A DNA stretch of 8,792 nucleotides from the NCBI GenBank assembly GCA_025936955.1, contig JAICSL010000047.1, positions 1 through 8,792 on the forward strand, written 5' to 3'. The translations under genes and the position numbers were made by a program. The notes beneath the pieces were generated by a model that saw nothing but the letters and a program-made list of their open reading frames with translations, ran no database searches and was not told the DNA's origin. The DNA comes from Nitrososphaeraceae archaeon. GTDB taxonomy: Archaea > Thermoproteota > Nitrososphaeria > Nitrososphaerales > Nitrososphaeraceae. The stretch's first letter is position 1. Each line of letters begins with the position of its first letter. Positions 1-6,480 of this stretch are shown here, piece after piece.

Positions 1-139
1 CTGAGCGATAGAATCCTTGTAATATTCTTCTAATTTTGATGATAACTATTATAAATTTAACAAAAAATAATAATTGGATATACTTTGTTAGTATAATCGA
101 TGCTACCTTTTGATAACCTTGCCGACATTAGTATTACTA

Positions 140-318
140 TTATTTAACTTCTCTAAAACCTTCACCTGCAGCTCCCTTGAATCTTTCTATCTCTATTTTC
201 TGTACATTCGATGAAACCTCGTGACCCTCAAAACTCCAATATTTTTTGGGATTTTTTATCTTCTTTCGCCTTCAGTAGAGACCAGGATAGAGTTTTCATC
301 CATTGCAACAACATCAGA
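140..318 (-). pseudogene. possible decayed protein-coding fragment, unidentified
   Basis: Two short open frames follow each other on the minus strand. The first (318 down to 256) reads like coding sequence and includes the stretch VVAMDENSILVSTEGERR before a TAA. The second (271 down to 140, 44 codons) includes KNPKKYWSFEGHEVSSN and ends in FREVK before a TAA. They overlap in different frames, as a single frameshift would produce. Neither has a credible start. The DE(N/S) stretch followed by a basic and Trp-containing stretch is loosely reminiscent of DDE-type transposases, but this is too weak to name a family. It could be chance open frame in AT-rich DNA. Confidence 0.2.
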
Positions 319-414
319 TTAAATCTCCCTCACTGGATCTCACAATTTTATGAACTAATGATTCTCAATTTGCTACCCGATCTGAAATATTATGTTACAG
401 CTCGAAAACAATAA

Positions 415-808
415 TACTATATGAGAATTATCTAGAGATTAATGGTATACGAATACTCACAAAATTATCTTTCTTGGTCGACTTACGGAGAGGCAAGATT
501 GGAGTATTAGGTAAGGATCAATCTTAGAATAAAAGATTTTTTTTGAATAACATATGAGAGTAAAAAGAATCTAACTATTGCTAAGTGATTAAATAAAGTA
601 TTCAGATAGAAGGGTTAAACTTAATAAGGAATCTTATTCGTCGTAAGGAACTAGTGAATACGTAATTGAAGGCAATGACAAGTTTTCTACTTAACACATA
701 TTGAGCTATTGTATAACCTTTATCGGCGCAGCATGATCAATACTTTTTGAATAACTTACAATTGCTTTTTTTAGCAAAACAGTCTTTTCAACTATTGATA
801 TTATTTGC
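415..808. other. intergenic, nothing recognised
   Basis: This AT-rich stretch has stops in all frames and only micro-ORFs, the longest noticed being about 22 codons on the plus strand from 442. No tRNA-like T-loop, array or long repeat was seen. Its right end leads into the promoter of the Asp-box gene. Confidence 0.5.
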
Positions 809-816
809 TTTTATAG
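809..816 (+). promoter_or_regulatory. TATA box of the Asp-box protein gene
   Basis: TTTTATAG lies in an AT-rich stretch with its centre about 22 bp before the ATG at 835. An archaeal TATA box normally sits about 25 bp before the transcription start, so the transcript would begin at or within a few bases of the start codon. There is no Shine-Dalgarno sequence before the ATG, which agrees with a leaderless mRNA. Confidence 0.55.
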
Positions 817-834
817 TACATTTCATTTATTAAA

Positions 835-1653
835 ATGATAAACAAATTGAGTACTAAAAGAATAATCTTACCAATTATTGCAGCACTTATTCTATTGGTT
901 GCGATGGTCTCCGCAACTGCAACACTGCGTCAATCAGCCTATGCGTATACATGGCCTTGTATAGACAGGAGTGAGGGAAAAGCACCAATGACTATCTCAG
1001 GTAATAATCTCTATGTCGCATGGTGGGGAAATGGAACTGGAAATTACGAAGTGATGTTCAAAGCATCCCATGACAACGGACAAACATTTGGAGATAAGAT
1101 TAACTTGAGCAACTCTACAAATGGAACTTCAGTGGAAGCAGATGTAGCAGCATCACGAAATAATGTATATGTTACCTATGCGGACAATAAAACAGGAATT
1201 GCTAATGCTTACATTAGAATATCTCATGATAATGGGAATACATTCGGACCTGAAGTAATATTAACTGATTATTCTTCCAGCCTTGCTGCTAATAAAACAA
1301 TTGCACATGAAATGTTGTCGTATAGTAAGAAAACATCACCATACGAACTCAAAGTTGCAGCTCAGGGAGATAACGTATATGTTATAGCAACTGGAGGAGG
1401 GATGAATGATACAACATATACGCCTGATGTATTCATAAGGACATCAAATGATAGTGGAAAAACATTTGGTAAAGATATCAACTTGAGTGAATCACAAGGG
1501 ATATCATCAACCCGTGCACAGATAGAAGTATCAGGAAACAATGTCTTTGTAACTTGGTGGGAGATCTCAAATCACAAAGATATACCAATGATGAGAATAA
1601 GCCATGATAATGGACAAACATTTGGCGAAGCAATTGTGCTAACCGCCAAATAG
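835..1653 (+). CDS. secreted four-Asp-box (BNR/sialidase-like) protein
   Basis: This 272-aa exported protein probably forms a small beta-propeller-like or beta-repeat fold. It opens with a signal peptide: a basic start (KLSTKR), a hydrophobic core at about residues 10-31, then an Ala/Tyr-rich cleavage region near 35-39. Four Asp boxes (S-x-D-x-G-x-T-F) are visible at residues 78-85, 130-137, 204-211 and 256-263. Each follows a strand of the type NNxYVxW/Y. Such repeats mark the turns of sialidase-like propellers and of related carbohydrate-binding proteins. The mature part is short for a full six-bladed sialidase and no arginine triad could be assigned, so a binding or structural role outside the cell is as likely as hydrolysis. 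The ATG was chosen because it starts the signal peptide and fits the TATA box at 809-816. Another exported-protein gene follows 116 bp downstream. Confidence 0.85.
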   Translation: MINKLSTKRIILPIIAALILLVAMVSATATLRQSAYAYTWPCIDRSEGKAPMTISGNNLYVAWWGNGTGNYEVMFKASHDNGQTFGDKINLSNSTNGTSVEADVAASRNNVYVTYADNKTGIANAYIRISHDNGNTFGPEVILTDYSSSLAANKTIAHEMLSYSKKTSPYELKVAAQGDNVYVIATGGGMNDTTYTPDVFIRTSNDSGKTFGKDINLSESQGISSTRAQIEVSGNNVFVTWWEISNHKDIPMMRISHDNGQTFGEAIVLTAK

Positions 1654-1682
1654 CTTTTATAATCATAGACAACGAAATAAAA

Positions 1683-1691
1683 TATATAAAA
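1683..1691 (+). promoter_or_regulatory. likely TATA box of the PsbP-like gene
   Basis: TATATAAAA is the best TATA match in the gap between the two secreted-protein genes. It would start transcription near 1712 and give a leader of about 58 nt. A short GGAG at 1754-1757, 12 nt before the ATG, could then act as a weak ribosome binding site. A second TTTTATTA stretch near 1735-1742 would instead give an almost leaderless mRNA. The sequence alone does not decide between them. Confidence 0.4.
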
Positions 1692-1769
1692 GACATTGGA
1701 ATATGCACCACAATAAATTCTTTATTTTTCATTATTTTATTAAGAAGATACATGGAGTAAGATAGATAT

Positions 1770-2459
1770 ATGTTGTCTGTATTTTCTGCTGCACCCCTAT
1801 TCATCATTCTTTTATTATTATTAGTACCATTGTTACCAATCATCGCATTCAGTACATCGTCAGATAATAATGATATTAATAATAACTTACAGAAGGTAAC
1901 TACAATAGCAACAACTATTTCTAAGGAACAAAGCAACAACCTGATACCTTATATTAATCCCACACATGGTATCAAGATCCAATATCCTTCAGATTGGAAA
2001 CTTGTAGAACGTGGTGATAATGGTTACCATATGCTTAATGTTATTGTCGAATTTTTACAATCCCGCCAGAATAATTATTATAATCCAAATATTTCAGCAT
2101 CACATAACAGCCTAAGATTGAGCATTCAAGACTACAATGAGTTTGAAGACAAACAAGATAATAATATGACAAGTAATCAATTACAAAATATTGGTAATCA
2201 CAGAATAGGATCTATAGGAATTTCTTGCCCCGGTTTTGATTTAAAAAGTTATATTCGTAATGCAACCTTGGCTGGGAACCACGCATATCAGATCGGTTTT
2301 GAATATTCTTATTTGGGTAATAATAAAAAGGCAACAGAAATCTGGACTGTTAAAGACAATAAAGTATACCTCATAGATTATGTAGCCAATGAGCAGGTAT
2401 ATGATATAACTATTCCATTAGTACAGAAGATGATTGAGTCATTTGGAATAGCAATTTAG
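1770..2459 (+). CDS. secreted PsbP-like domain protein
   Basis: This 229-aa protein has a hydrophobic N-terminal segment (about residues 8-27) acting as signal peptide or membrane anchor. An Asn/Ser/Thr-rich linker follows to about residue 57. The rest matches the archaeal PsbP-like fold: YINPTHGIKIQYPSDWKLVE at 61-80, the usual Y-x-N-x3-GI-x-I-x-YPxDW opening, then AYQIGFEYSY near 172, IWTVKDNKVYLIDYVAN at 191-207, and the closing VQKMIESFGI at 218-227. Nitrososphaeria carry many such proteins outside the membrane; their function is unknown, and the resemblance to the photosystem II subunit is one of fold only. A single Cys (153) lies mid-domain. The gene follows the Asp-box gene in the same direction but has its own promoter candidates, so an operon is not required. 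Confidence 0.8.
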   Translation: MLSVFSAAPLFIILLLLLVPLLPIIAFSTSSDNNDINNNLQKVTTIATTISKEQSNNLIPYINPTHGIKIQYPSDWKLVERGDNGYHMLNVIVEFLQSRQNNYYNPNISASHNSLRLSIQDYNEFEDKQDNNMTSNQLQNIGNHRIGSIGISCPGFDLKSYIRNATLAGNHAYQIGFEYSYLGNNKKATEIWTVKDNKVYLIDYVANEQVYDITIPLVQKMIESFGIAI

Positions 2460-2938
2460 CAACAACTATTTTCTGAATTTACTAATTTAGTGCATGCAGA
2501 TTGTGCTTTGGGAAGGTTTGGATAAATTATCTATGTTCTTGATTGCATTTCATTACGTAGAGACGAGAACGCGATATTAACGCTTCCAGAACAACCAGGA
2601 CAATGTAGCATTTCACCTACATATTACGATTCAAACCTAAATGTAGCTTCATTGATCATCTCTTGGCATTCCTTTCAACGAAATTGATTAAATTCCCTTC
2701 CTCGGCCGTTAGAGAATATTAAAGAATCTCAAATTAAAAAAGATACCATGAGAATATTGTGTCTGATTAACTTTGTGGATATTAATGCCGACTGTTGATC
2801 TTCTATTTATTGAGTGTATTGACATGGGTTTAGGCCCTGAATCAAATGCGTTTTGTTGGCAAAAATTATTTTTGTGAGTTAGCTATAACATCGGAACGCA
2901 GAACTCTTTAAACACCGCCGAGTCCATGAATTAGACGA
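2460..2938. other. intergenic between convergent genes, with a small relic
   Basis: The PsbP-like gene and the 144-aa protein gene converge on this 479-bp gap. Apart from the minus-strand zinc-ribbon-like fragment at 2531-2677, no coding sequence, RNA gene or strong terminator hairpin was recognised. Confidence 0.5.
2531..2677 (-). pseudogene. possible zinc-ribbon protein fragment
   Basis: One minus-strand frame reads KECQEMINEATFRFES, then a TAA at 2624-2626, then YVGEMLHCPGC and on to a stop at 2531. After the internal stop an ATG at 2609-2611 opens a 26-codon ORF carrying CPGC. The C-x2-C pairs on both sides of the internal stop (KECQ, with only one Cys left, and CPGC) suggest a small zinc-ribbon-like protein broken by a nonsense mutation. 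It is too short to assign and could be chance. Confidence 0.22.
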
Positions 2939-3373
2939 CTACTTATTGCTATTTGCCAACTCGGGATTTCTGTCCAGATAATCAGCTATTTCGTCGAATG
3001 TCGCACCAGAATCATTCAGCTCAATCAGTAATTCTTTACTGATACCTGCCCGTCTCAATGCGACTAATGCAGCATATAATCTTCTTTCTGCGTTATTGAT
3101 GCATTTGCCGTCCCAACCATAATAAGACATAATGACACCCATAACACATCTTCCACCGAGTCCGTCGGTATACTGCTTTCTAATCTGTGTAAACTGTTTT
3201 CCATATGTCCGTAGTATTTGAGAAATAGATGATTCTTGGTTTGACTGTTGACTAATGGTACTAATATTGGGCTCAAGGGTATGTCGCTCGATGTTCTTTG
3301 TTAACTGTTTTTTATGTGTGCGTAGTATTTGAGAAACAGATGATTCTTGCTTTAATAGTTGTTGTTGAGCCAT
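2939..3373 (-). CDS. hypothetical protein with duplicated N-terminal motif and GRCxxGVI-type C-terminal domain
   Basis: This is a 144-aa soluble protein in two parts. The N-terminal part is Gln-rich and carries two copies of one motif: QESSVSQILRTHKKQLTK (residues 9-26) and QESSISQILRTYGKQFTQ (46-63), 37 residues apart. The C-terminal part (about 72-136) reads GGRCVMGVIMSYYGWDG, then an Ala/Leu/Arg-rich helix, then ISKELLIELNDSGATFDEIADYLDRN. The order RCxxG, then LND, then F(D/E)EIAD resembles small bacterial 'RCALG...WND' domains (DUF6197-like), but this is a resemblance, not an assignment. I chose the ATG at 3373; a frame extension to a TTG at 3400 adds only MFVIIYWQS and puts an unlikely codon first. 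An AT-rich TATA-like CTAAATAG lies about 30-35 bp upstream. There is no membrane segment or signal peptide. Function unknown. Confidence 0.7.
   Translation of the reverse strand: MAQQQLLKQESSVSQILRTHKKQLTKNIERHTLEPNISTISQQSNQESSISQILRTYGKQFTQIRKQYTDGLGGRCVMGVIMSYYGWDGKCINNAERRLYAALVALRRAGISKELLIELNDSGATFDEIADYLDRNPELANSNK
3190..3353 (-). repeat. in-frame direct repeat of 53 bp inside the 144-aa protein gene
   Basis: Bases 3190-3242 and 3301-3353 align without gaps, with 7 mismatches over 53 bp by eye. The offset is exactly 111 bp (37 codons), so the duplication preserves the frame and encodes the repeated QESS(V/I)SQILRT motif. The core CGTAGTATTTGAGAAA is identical in both copies. The high DNA identity suggests a fairly recent tandem duplication, or selection on both copies. 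Confidence 0.8.
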
Positions 3374-3437
3374 AGATTGCCAATAAATAATAACAAACAA
3401 ACTATTTAGAAGCTACCTTTTACTGCGTTTATATGGA

Positions 3438-3710
3438 ATGATGTGTGGACTCTTCACATATTGCAAGAATCTATGTTTCGGTAGGATGCAATACACTAGT
3501 GTATGTAATCCATTATCGCTCTATCTATCTATGCCACAGAATGAGACATCATTTAAACTGAAGATGTTTACAATTAAGAGCCCAATTATCCTTTTGCTAG
3601 CGATTTCAATGGTAAATACAAAAGGATCTTCTGATGCACCCGCTCTAGCACTAGTTTTGTTTTGCAGATTTGCTTATATTATCATTTTATACTTTATAAC
3701 TGGACTTTGA
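3438..3710 (+). CDS. doubtful small ORF with hydrophobic segments
   Basis: This 90-codon frame matches no family I recognise. The first 31 codons look random and Cys-rich. From Met32 (base 3531) the sequence MPQNETSFKLKMFTIKSPII resembles the start of an exported protein: polar, then basic, then a hydrophobic stretch ILLLAISM, then SSDAPALA like a signal cleavage region. A second hydrophobic stretch (FAYIIILYFI) ends it. One reading is a secreted-protein gene that has lost everything after its signal peptide; another is chance. A TTTATATGG stretch precedes the first ATG by only a few bases, too close to be its TATA box. It is divergent from the 144-aa protein gene. Confidence 0.25.
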   Translation: MMCGLFTYCKNLCFGRMQYTSVCNPLSLYLSMPQNETSFKLKMFTIKSPIILLLAISMVNTKGSSDAPALALVLFCRFAYIIILYFITGL

Positions 3711-3758
3711 TTGTTTATTTATTGTAGAAAACATTAAACTTCGACTAACAAAATGACT

Positions 3759-3783
3759 ATTCCTATAAGAAAGATATAGGAAT
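3759..3783. repeat. perfect inverted repeat, 9-bp arms with 7-nt loop
   Basis: ATTCCTATA (3759-3767) is followed by a 7-nt A/G loop and the exact complement TATAGGAAT (3775-3783). It lies about 35 bp before the TATA box of the membrane-anchored protein gene at 3854 and about 50 bp after the doubtful ORF. It could be an operator for a dimeric regulator, a hairpin in the upstream transcript, or chance. There is no T-run after it on the plus strand, so it is not a typical terminator. Confidence 0.6.
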
Positions 3784-3817
3784 GCAGCGATGCTGAGAAT
3801 GACTATTATGACAGCAT

Positions 3818-3826
3818 ATTTTATAA
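3818..3826 (+). promoter_or_regulatory. TATA box of the membrane-anchored protein gene
   Basis: The AT-rich core TTTTATAA is centred about 31 bp before the ATG at 3854. Transcription would start near 3848, leaving a leader of about 6 nt. No Shine-Dalgarno sequence is present, in keeping with an essentially leaderless mRNA. Confidence 0.55.
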
Positions 3827-3853
3827 CACCAACAAAGAGACATTATTATTACA

Positions 3854-4237
3854 ATGAATAGATGTCATGTATATTATCTAGCTATTGCAGTGGCTGGAAT
3901 ATTATTTTCATTCTATTTTTATGAGAGTCAAATAAATAAGCCGAAGTATGCTCTTGAGGTAGACCCTACGAAAGATACAACAGATATCTCTGGCATAATG
4001 TATAGAATAAGATTAACGAATGTTGGATTAAAACAACTTACAGGGATAGTGGTAGATATGGGAAAGAATGATATCCAGAATTTAGCATATCTTGACTCTG
4101 GCCAGTCATACTTTTTTTATCCAAAACCAGATACTCTAGTTAATACAGTAAAAGTCACTACACATGAAGGAATACTTATTCAAAGTAATTTTCGTTCTCC
4201 TACTAAGGTTCTTGGTTTACCAGGAGCAGGTCGATAA
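3854..4237 (+). CDS. membrane-anchored small extracellular protein, conserved in ammonia-oxidising archaea
   Basis: This 127-aa protein has one N-terminal membrane segment (about residues 7-24, LAIAVAGILFSFYFY), after a short cytoplasmic end, and an outside domain of about 100 residues. That domain has the alternating pattern of a small Ig-like beta sandwich: YRIRLTNVGLKQLTGIVVDM (50-69), LDSGQSYFFYPKPDT (80-94), VKVTTHEGILI (99-109), and a closing FRSPTKVLGLPGAGR (113-127). From memory, the G-Q-x-Y-FFYPK and PxK(V)xGLPGAGR ends are shared by single-membrane-span proteins of Nitrososphaeria, where the function is unknown; I could not check this by search. The ATG fits the TATA box at 3818-3826. 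The gene stands alone, converging on the zinc-finger gene. Confidence 0.72.
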   Translation: MNRCHVYYLAIAVAGILFSFYFYESQINKPKYALEVDPTKDTTDISGIMYRIRLTNVGLKQLTGIVVDMGKNDIQNLAYLDSGQSYFFYPKPDTLVNTVKVTTHEGILIQSNFRSPTKVLGLPGAGR

Positions 4238-4703
4238 TAATATTGTCAGTCAATTTATTCTGTAAAGAATTATCTCTTACCATTAGAAAAGATGTTATTA
4301 TTTGGAATTTCAAGATGCAGTATAGTATAGGGCAAGATCTTTAGTAGGAAGGCTGGACGCTAGTACTTGAGCCTTTAGCAATGTCAAATTTATTCAATTT
4401 CAGAAAGAACATTTTAACAATAATATCATGTGATTCATAACTACGTAAAAGCATCAAGATATTGTATAGCATATCATATATTCAAATAGTTGGGATAAGA
4501 ATTACAAGATTTCAAGCGAGATATATACTGATAATAGAGTTGAATGGTATTAAGAACGCCTTTTCTTGATTAGTATCAGAAGAATGATGAAACTTATTTA
4601 GAAGGAGTAGTCCTCAATCATTTCCTAGTTTCTTAAACCGGAATTTGGACTTTCTGTGGACCCTAATCATTAGTCCAAAATAATACTCTCAAGGGAAAAG
4701 GAC
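4238..4703. other. intergenic between convergent genes
   Basis: This 466-bp gap lies downstream of genes on both sides. I saw no coding frame, RNA gene or recognisable relic, only the inverted repeat at 4644-4679 near the 3' end of the zinc-finger gene. Confidence 0.5.
4644..4679. repeat. inverted repeat downstream of the zinc-finger gene
   Basis: TTTGGAC (4644-4650) pairs with GTCCAAA (4673-4679) across 22 nt. An alternative, tighter pairing uses GGAC..TAAT (4658-4667) with ATTAGTCC (4669-4676). It lies 25 bp beyond the stop of the minus-strand zinc-finger gene and could fold at its mRNA 3' end. A termination role is only inferred. Confidence 0.35.
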
Positions 4704-5648
4704 TCATTTTTCTAGAGTGTTACCGCTTAATTTCATAAAATAATGATTTAAGGATTCATTGATTCTAACTTTGAAAAATGCAAATGTTGCTGTTCGCACA
4801 AGTGTTAGGTATTGTAATAATTCATTATCCGAGAGAAGAGTTGTTCCTTTTGATATTACCCTAGTTAGCCAGCTATTATCCTGATAGCATACATCTTTGT
4901 CTTGGGGATCTAGATCTATTTCGATAATTCTTTCTTTAGAATTTGAAAATATTAGTGGCATTGTAGAATTCAGAGTATTTGCTATTTTTATTATCCCTTT
5001 TTCGGGCTGATGGTCTAACGAAATGCAGGTCAGTTGGTTAAAACTAGTTGTCGGCAACTTGATAAGGGAAGTTTTAACAAACTCTAAAGCCAATTTGTTA
5101 AATAATGGAGAATGATCTTTGTCGTTCGATCTAATCTTATTTGCAGCCATGATGCGATCTGGTGTACACATGTGTGTTACTATCATATCAGTTTCATCAA
5201 CACGATTGTCAGGATAGCATATCGGATGCATGTTTAATGCTAGACATACATCGCAGAACTTGAACCTGAAACCAAATGCCTTGGTCAATTTTTCATATAT
5301 ATATGCCTGAACACTGGTTGAAATGTCATTAGTGCTGTATATAAAGTTAGGTAAAGAGAGTCCGGGATTTCCCAGGCCTATGCCATTTGCTGAGAGTTGC
5401 TGTAGAATATTTCTATGCTCTAGAAGCTTGCGTCCGAGAGCGTTAGCTTTGTCAAGGGGGTCTTCTCTTTCTTTATATATTTGCTGACCATAATTATTAG
5501 CTATATTAGAATTAAAATTGAAAAATGTTACGGATCGAACAGGCTCCCCTAGTCCAGAGTGTTTTCTCTGAATATGAATTTTTAGATTCCAGTGTCTAGT
5601 CGAAGTTTGATCACAATGTCTACAATACCATTTTCTTGGGTTTCTCAT
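4704..5648 (-). CDS. single C2H2 zinc-finger protein
   Basis: This 314-aa protein opens with a classical C2H2 finger, C9-x2-C12-x12-H25-x4-H30, in the context WYCRHCDQTSTRHWNLKIHI. The finger helix (STRHWNLKIHIQRKH) has the usual conserved Leu and basic residues, so nucleic-acid binding is likely. A charged stretch (57-84, KEREDPLDKANALGRKLLEH) looks helical. A second Cys-rich patch, C132-x2-C135-x8-C144 with H159 and C161 nearby, may bind another zinc ion. The C-terminal half (about 180-310) is alpha/beta-like and unrecognised. Nitrososphaera-type archaea are known to encode several one-finger proteins of this type; targets are unknown. The ATG is supported by the finger starting eight residues later and by the Shine-Dalgarno sequence at 5663-5668. 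It stands alone, with no operon partner. Confidence 0.75.
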   Translation of the reverse strand: MRNPRKWYCRHCDQTSTRHWNLKIHIQRKHSGLGEPVRSVTFFNFNSNIANNYGQQIYKEREDPLDKANALGRKLLEHRNILQQLSANGIGLGNPGLSLPNFIYSTNDISTSVQAYIYEKLTKAFGFRFKFCDVCLALNMHPICYPDNRVDETDMIVTHMCTPDRIMAANKIRSNDKDHSPLFNKLALEFVKTSLIKLPTTSFNQLTCISLDHQPEKGIIKIANTLNSTMPLIFSNSKERIIEIDLDPQDKDVCYQDNSWLTRVISKGTTLLSDNELLQYLTLVRTATFAFFKVRINESLNHYFMKLSGNTLEK

Positions 5649-5662
5649 CGTTGATACGTGAT

Positions 5663-5668
5663 CCTCCT
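5663..5668 (-). promoter_or_regulatory. strong Shine-Dalgarno sequence with long spacing
   Basis: AGGAGG, followed by ATCA, lies 14 nt before the ATG at 5648. It is the only strong ribosome binding site noticed in the window. The spacing is longer than the usual 5-9 nt, but no ATG, GTG or TTG occurs in frame closer to it. It implies a leadered mRNA, unlike the leaderless genes nearby. Confidence 0.6.
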
Positions 5669-5762
5669 GTGATTTTTTTCCACTCCTGCAGTCGCTTTGC
5701 AGTTACTGCAGTTCCTAGAGATTCAAAATACTGCATATTTGTAGATTATTATTTCTTCATTC

Positions 5763-5772
5763 CTTATAAAGC
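5763..5772 (-). promoter_or_regulatory. candidate TATA box of the zinc-finger gene
   Basis: GCTTTATAAG on the minus strand would start transcription near 5740 and give a leader of about 90 nt, consistent with use of the Shine-Dalgarno sequence. Further TATA-like stretches occur at about 5790-5815 (TATAAAATA and TTTATATA), so more than one start is possible. Confidence 0.35.
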
Positions 5773-5956
5773 CAAGAATTTATTTGATATAGATATTTTA
5801 TACGTATATAAATAATATTTTGCTTTTTTGTTTTCTCAGAAACGTTTGAATTTGAGTTTTCATTCCGAAGCTGTAATCGATAATACAAATTGATTCTTGA
5901 CCAATTATCGAAGTCTATTAATTGGATATCAGTGAAAAAATTGTGTATGAAGCCCG

Positions 5957-5993
5957 ACCTAAAATAGTATTTAATTAATAGCCGAATTTAGGT
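5957..5993. repeat. inverted repeat with 7-bp arms
   Basis: ACCTAAA (5957-5963) is the exact complement of TTTAGGT (5987-5993), with a 23-nt AT-rich centre containing TTAATTAA. It lies just before the zinc-ribbon relic. It may be chance in AT-rich DNA. Confidence 0.35.
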
Positions 5994-6082
5994 TAATTGT
6001 AAAGTGATTTGTAAGGAATGTGATACGAATATTGCATAATGCAATTAGACATATTTGTCCTCGCTGCAAATTATCAATTTGA
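5992..6082 (+). pseudogene. possible zinc-ribbon fragment split by a frameshift
   Basis: From 5992 the plus strand reads VNCKVICKECDTNIA and stops at TAA (6037). One base off frame, the sequence continues from 6038 as NAIRHICPRCKLSI to a TGA at 6080. Joined, they give two C-x2-C knuckles (CKEC and CPRC) about 16-17 residues apart, the layout of a small zinc ribbon. No start codon is evident. I read it as a broken small zinc-binding protein; chance cannot be excluded because the piece is only about 30 residues. Confidence 0.28.
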
Positions 6083-6097
6083 TACTAATGGTATTTG

Positions 6098-6117
6098 AAA
6101 ATAAAATAAAATAAAAT
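6098..6117. repeat. short tandem repeat (AAAAT)x4
   Basis: Four uninterrupted copies of AAAAT lie in the gap to the right of the zinc-ribbon relic. It is a simple-sequence repeat with no assigned role. Confidence 0.7.
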
Positions 6118-6182
6118 ACGAAATATCATAGTTATTGACAAATTATTATTTTTATAACAAATAGCCTAGCCACATACAAGAT

Positions 6183-6455
6183 TTATCTCCAAGTCTTAAT
6201 TATTCCATTGTCAAAACAGACCTTCACTATTTTGTCTTGTTTTCTAATATTTTGATAAAACTCAAAACCATCAATTTCTGGCATCTTTATATCAATAAGC
6301 AACAAATCATAAAAATTTGTTTTAAAATTTGATAACGCTAACTTAGGATCTGCAAATGAGTAAATATCAAATCCATGTCGCTTGAGTCCTTCCTGAATCA
6401 TAAAAGCGATGTCTTCTTCGTCATCTACAAACAGAATTTTCTTTGCTGTTGTCAA
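6183..6455 (-). CDS. truncated response regulator (receiver domain), probably decaying
   Basis: The 90-residue product has the first two-thirds of a two-component receiver domain. Visible are KILFVDDEED (6-15) with the acidic pair D11/D12, the phospho-acceptor D55 in LLLIDIKMPEIDGFEF, and the start of strand 4 at VKVCF (77-81). After that the sequence ends in nine unrelated residues and a stop. The Thr/Ser of strand 4 and the Lys of strand 5, both needed for phosphorylation switching, are missing; a full receiver is about 115-125 residues. No other frame restores them. The start is a TTG, with no ATG before Met19 and a TAA upstream. It lies 25 bp after the histidine-kinase remnant in the same direction, as in a former kinase-regulator operon. 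It is probably non-functional. Confidence 0.65.
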   Translation of the reverse strand: MTTAKKILFVDDEEDIAFMIQEGLKRHGFDIYSFADPKLALSNFKTNFYDLLLIDIKMPEIDGFEFYQNIRKQDKIVKVCFDNGIIKTWR

Positions 6456-6480
6456 TCTATCTCTATTATTAATTTAGATA

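Noticed and set aside
211..414. 67-codon plus-strand ORF
   Set aside because: It has no recognisable motif and no TATA box at the right distance. It overlaps a minus-strand frame of more protein-like composition. It is probably a chance ORF.
1478..1939. 153-codon minus-strand ORF
   Set aside because: It spans the end of the Asp-box gene, the gap and the start of the PsbP-like gene, both well supported on the other strand. It is a shadow frame.
3064..3276. 70-codon minus-strand ORF
   Set aside because: It lies entirely within the 144-aa protein gene in another frame. The 144-aa frame shows the repeated motif and domain-like pattern.
4658..4676. Possible terminator of the zinc-finger gene
   Set aside because: The stem is imperfect and no clear T-run follows it on the minus strand. 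It is kept only as an inverted repeat.
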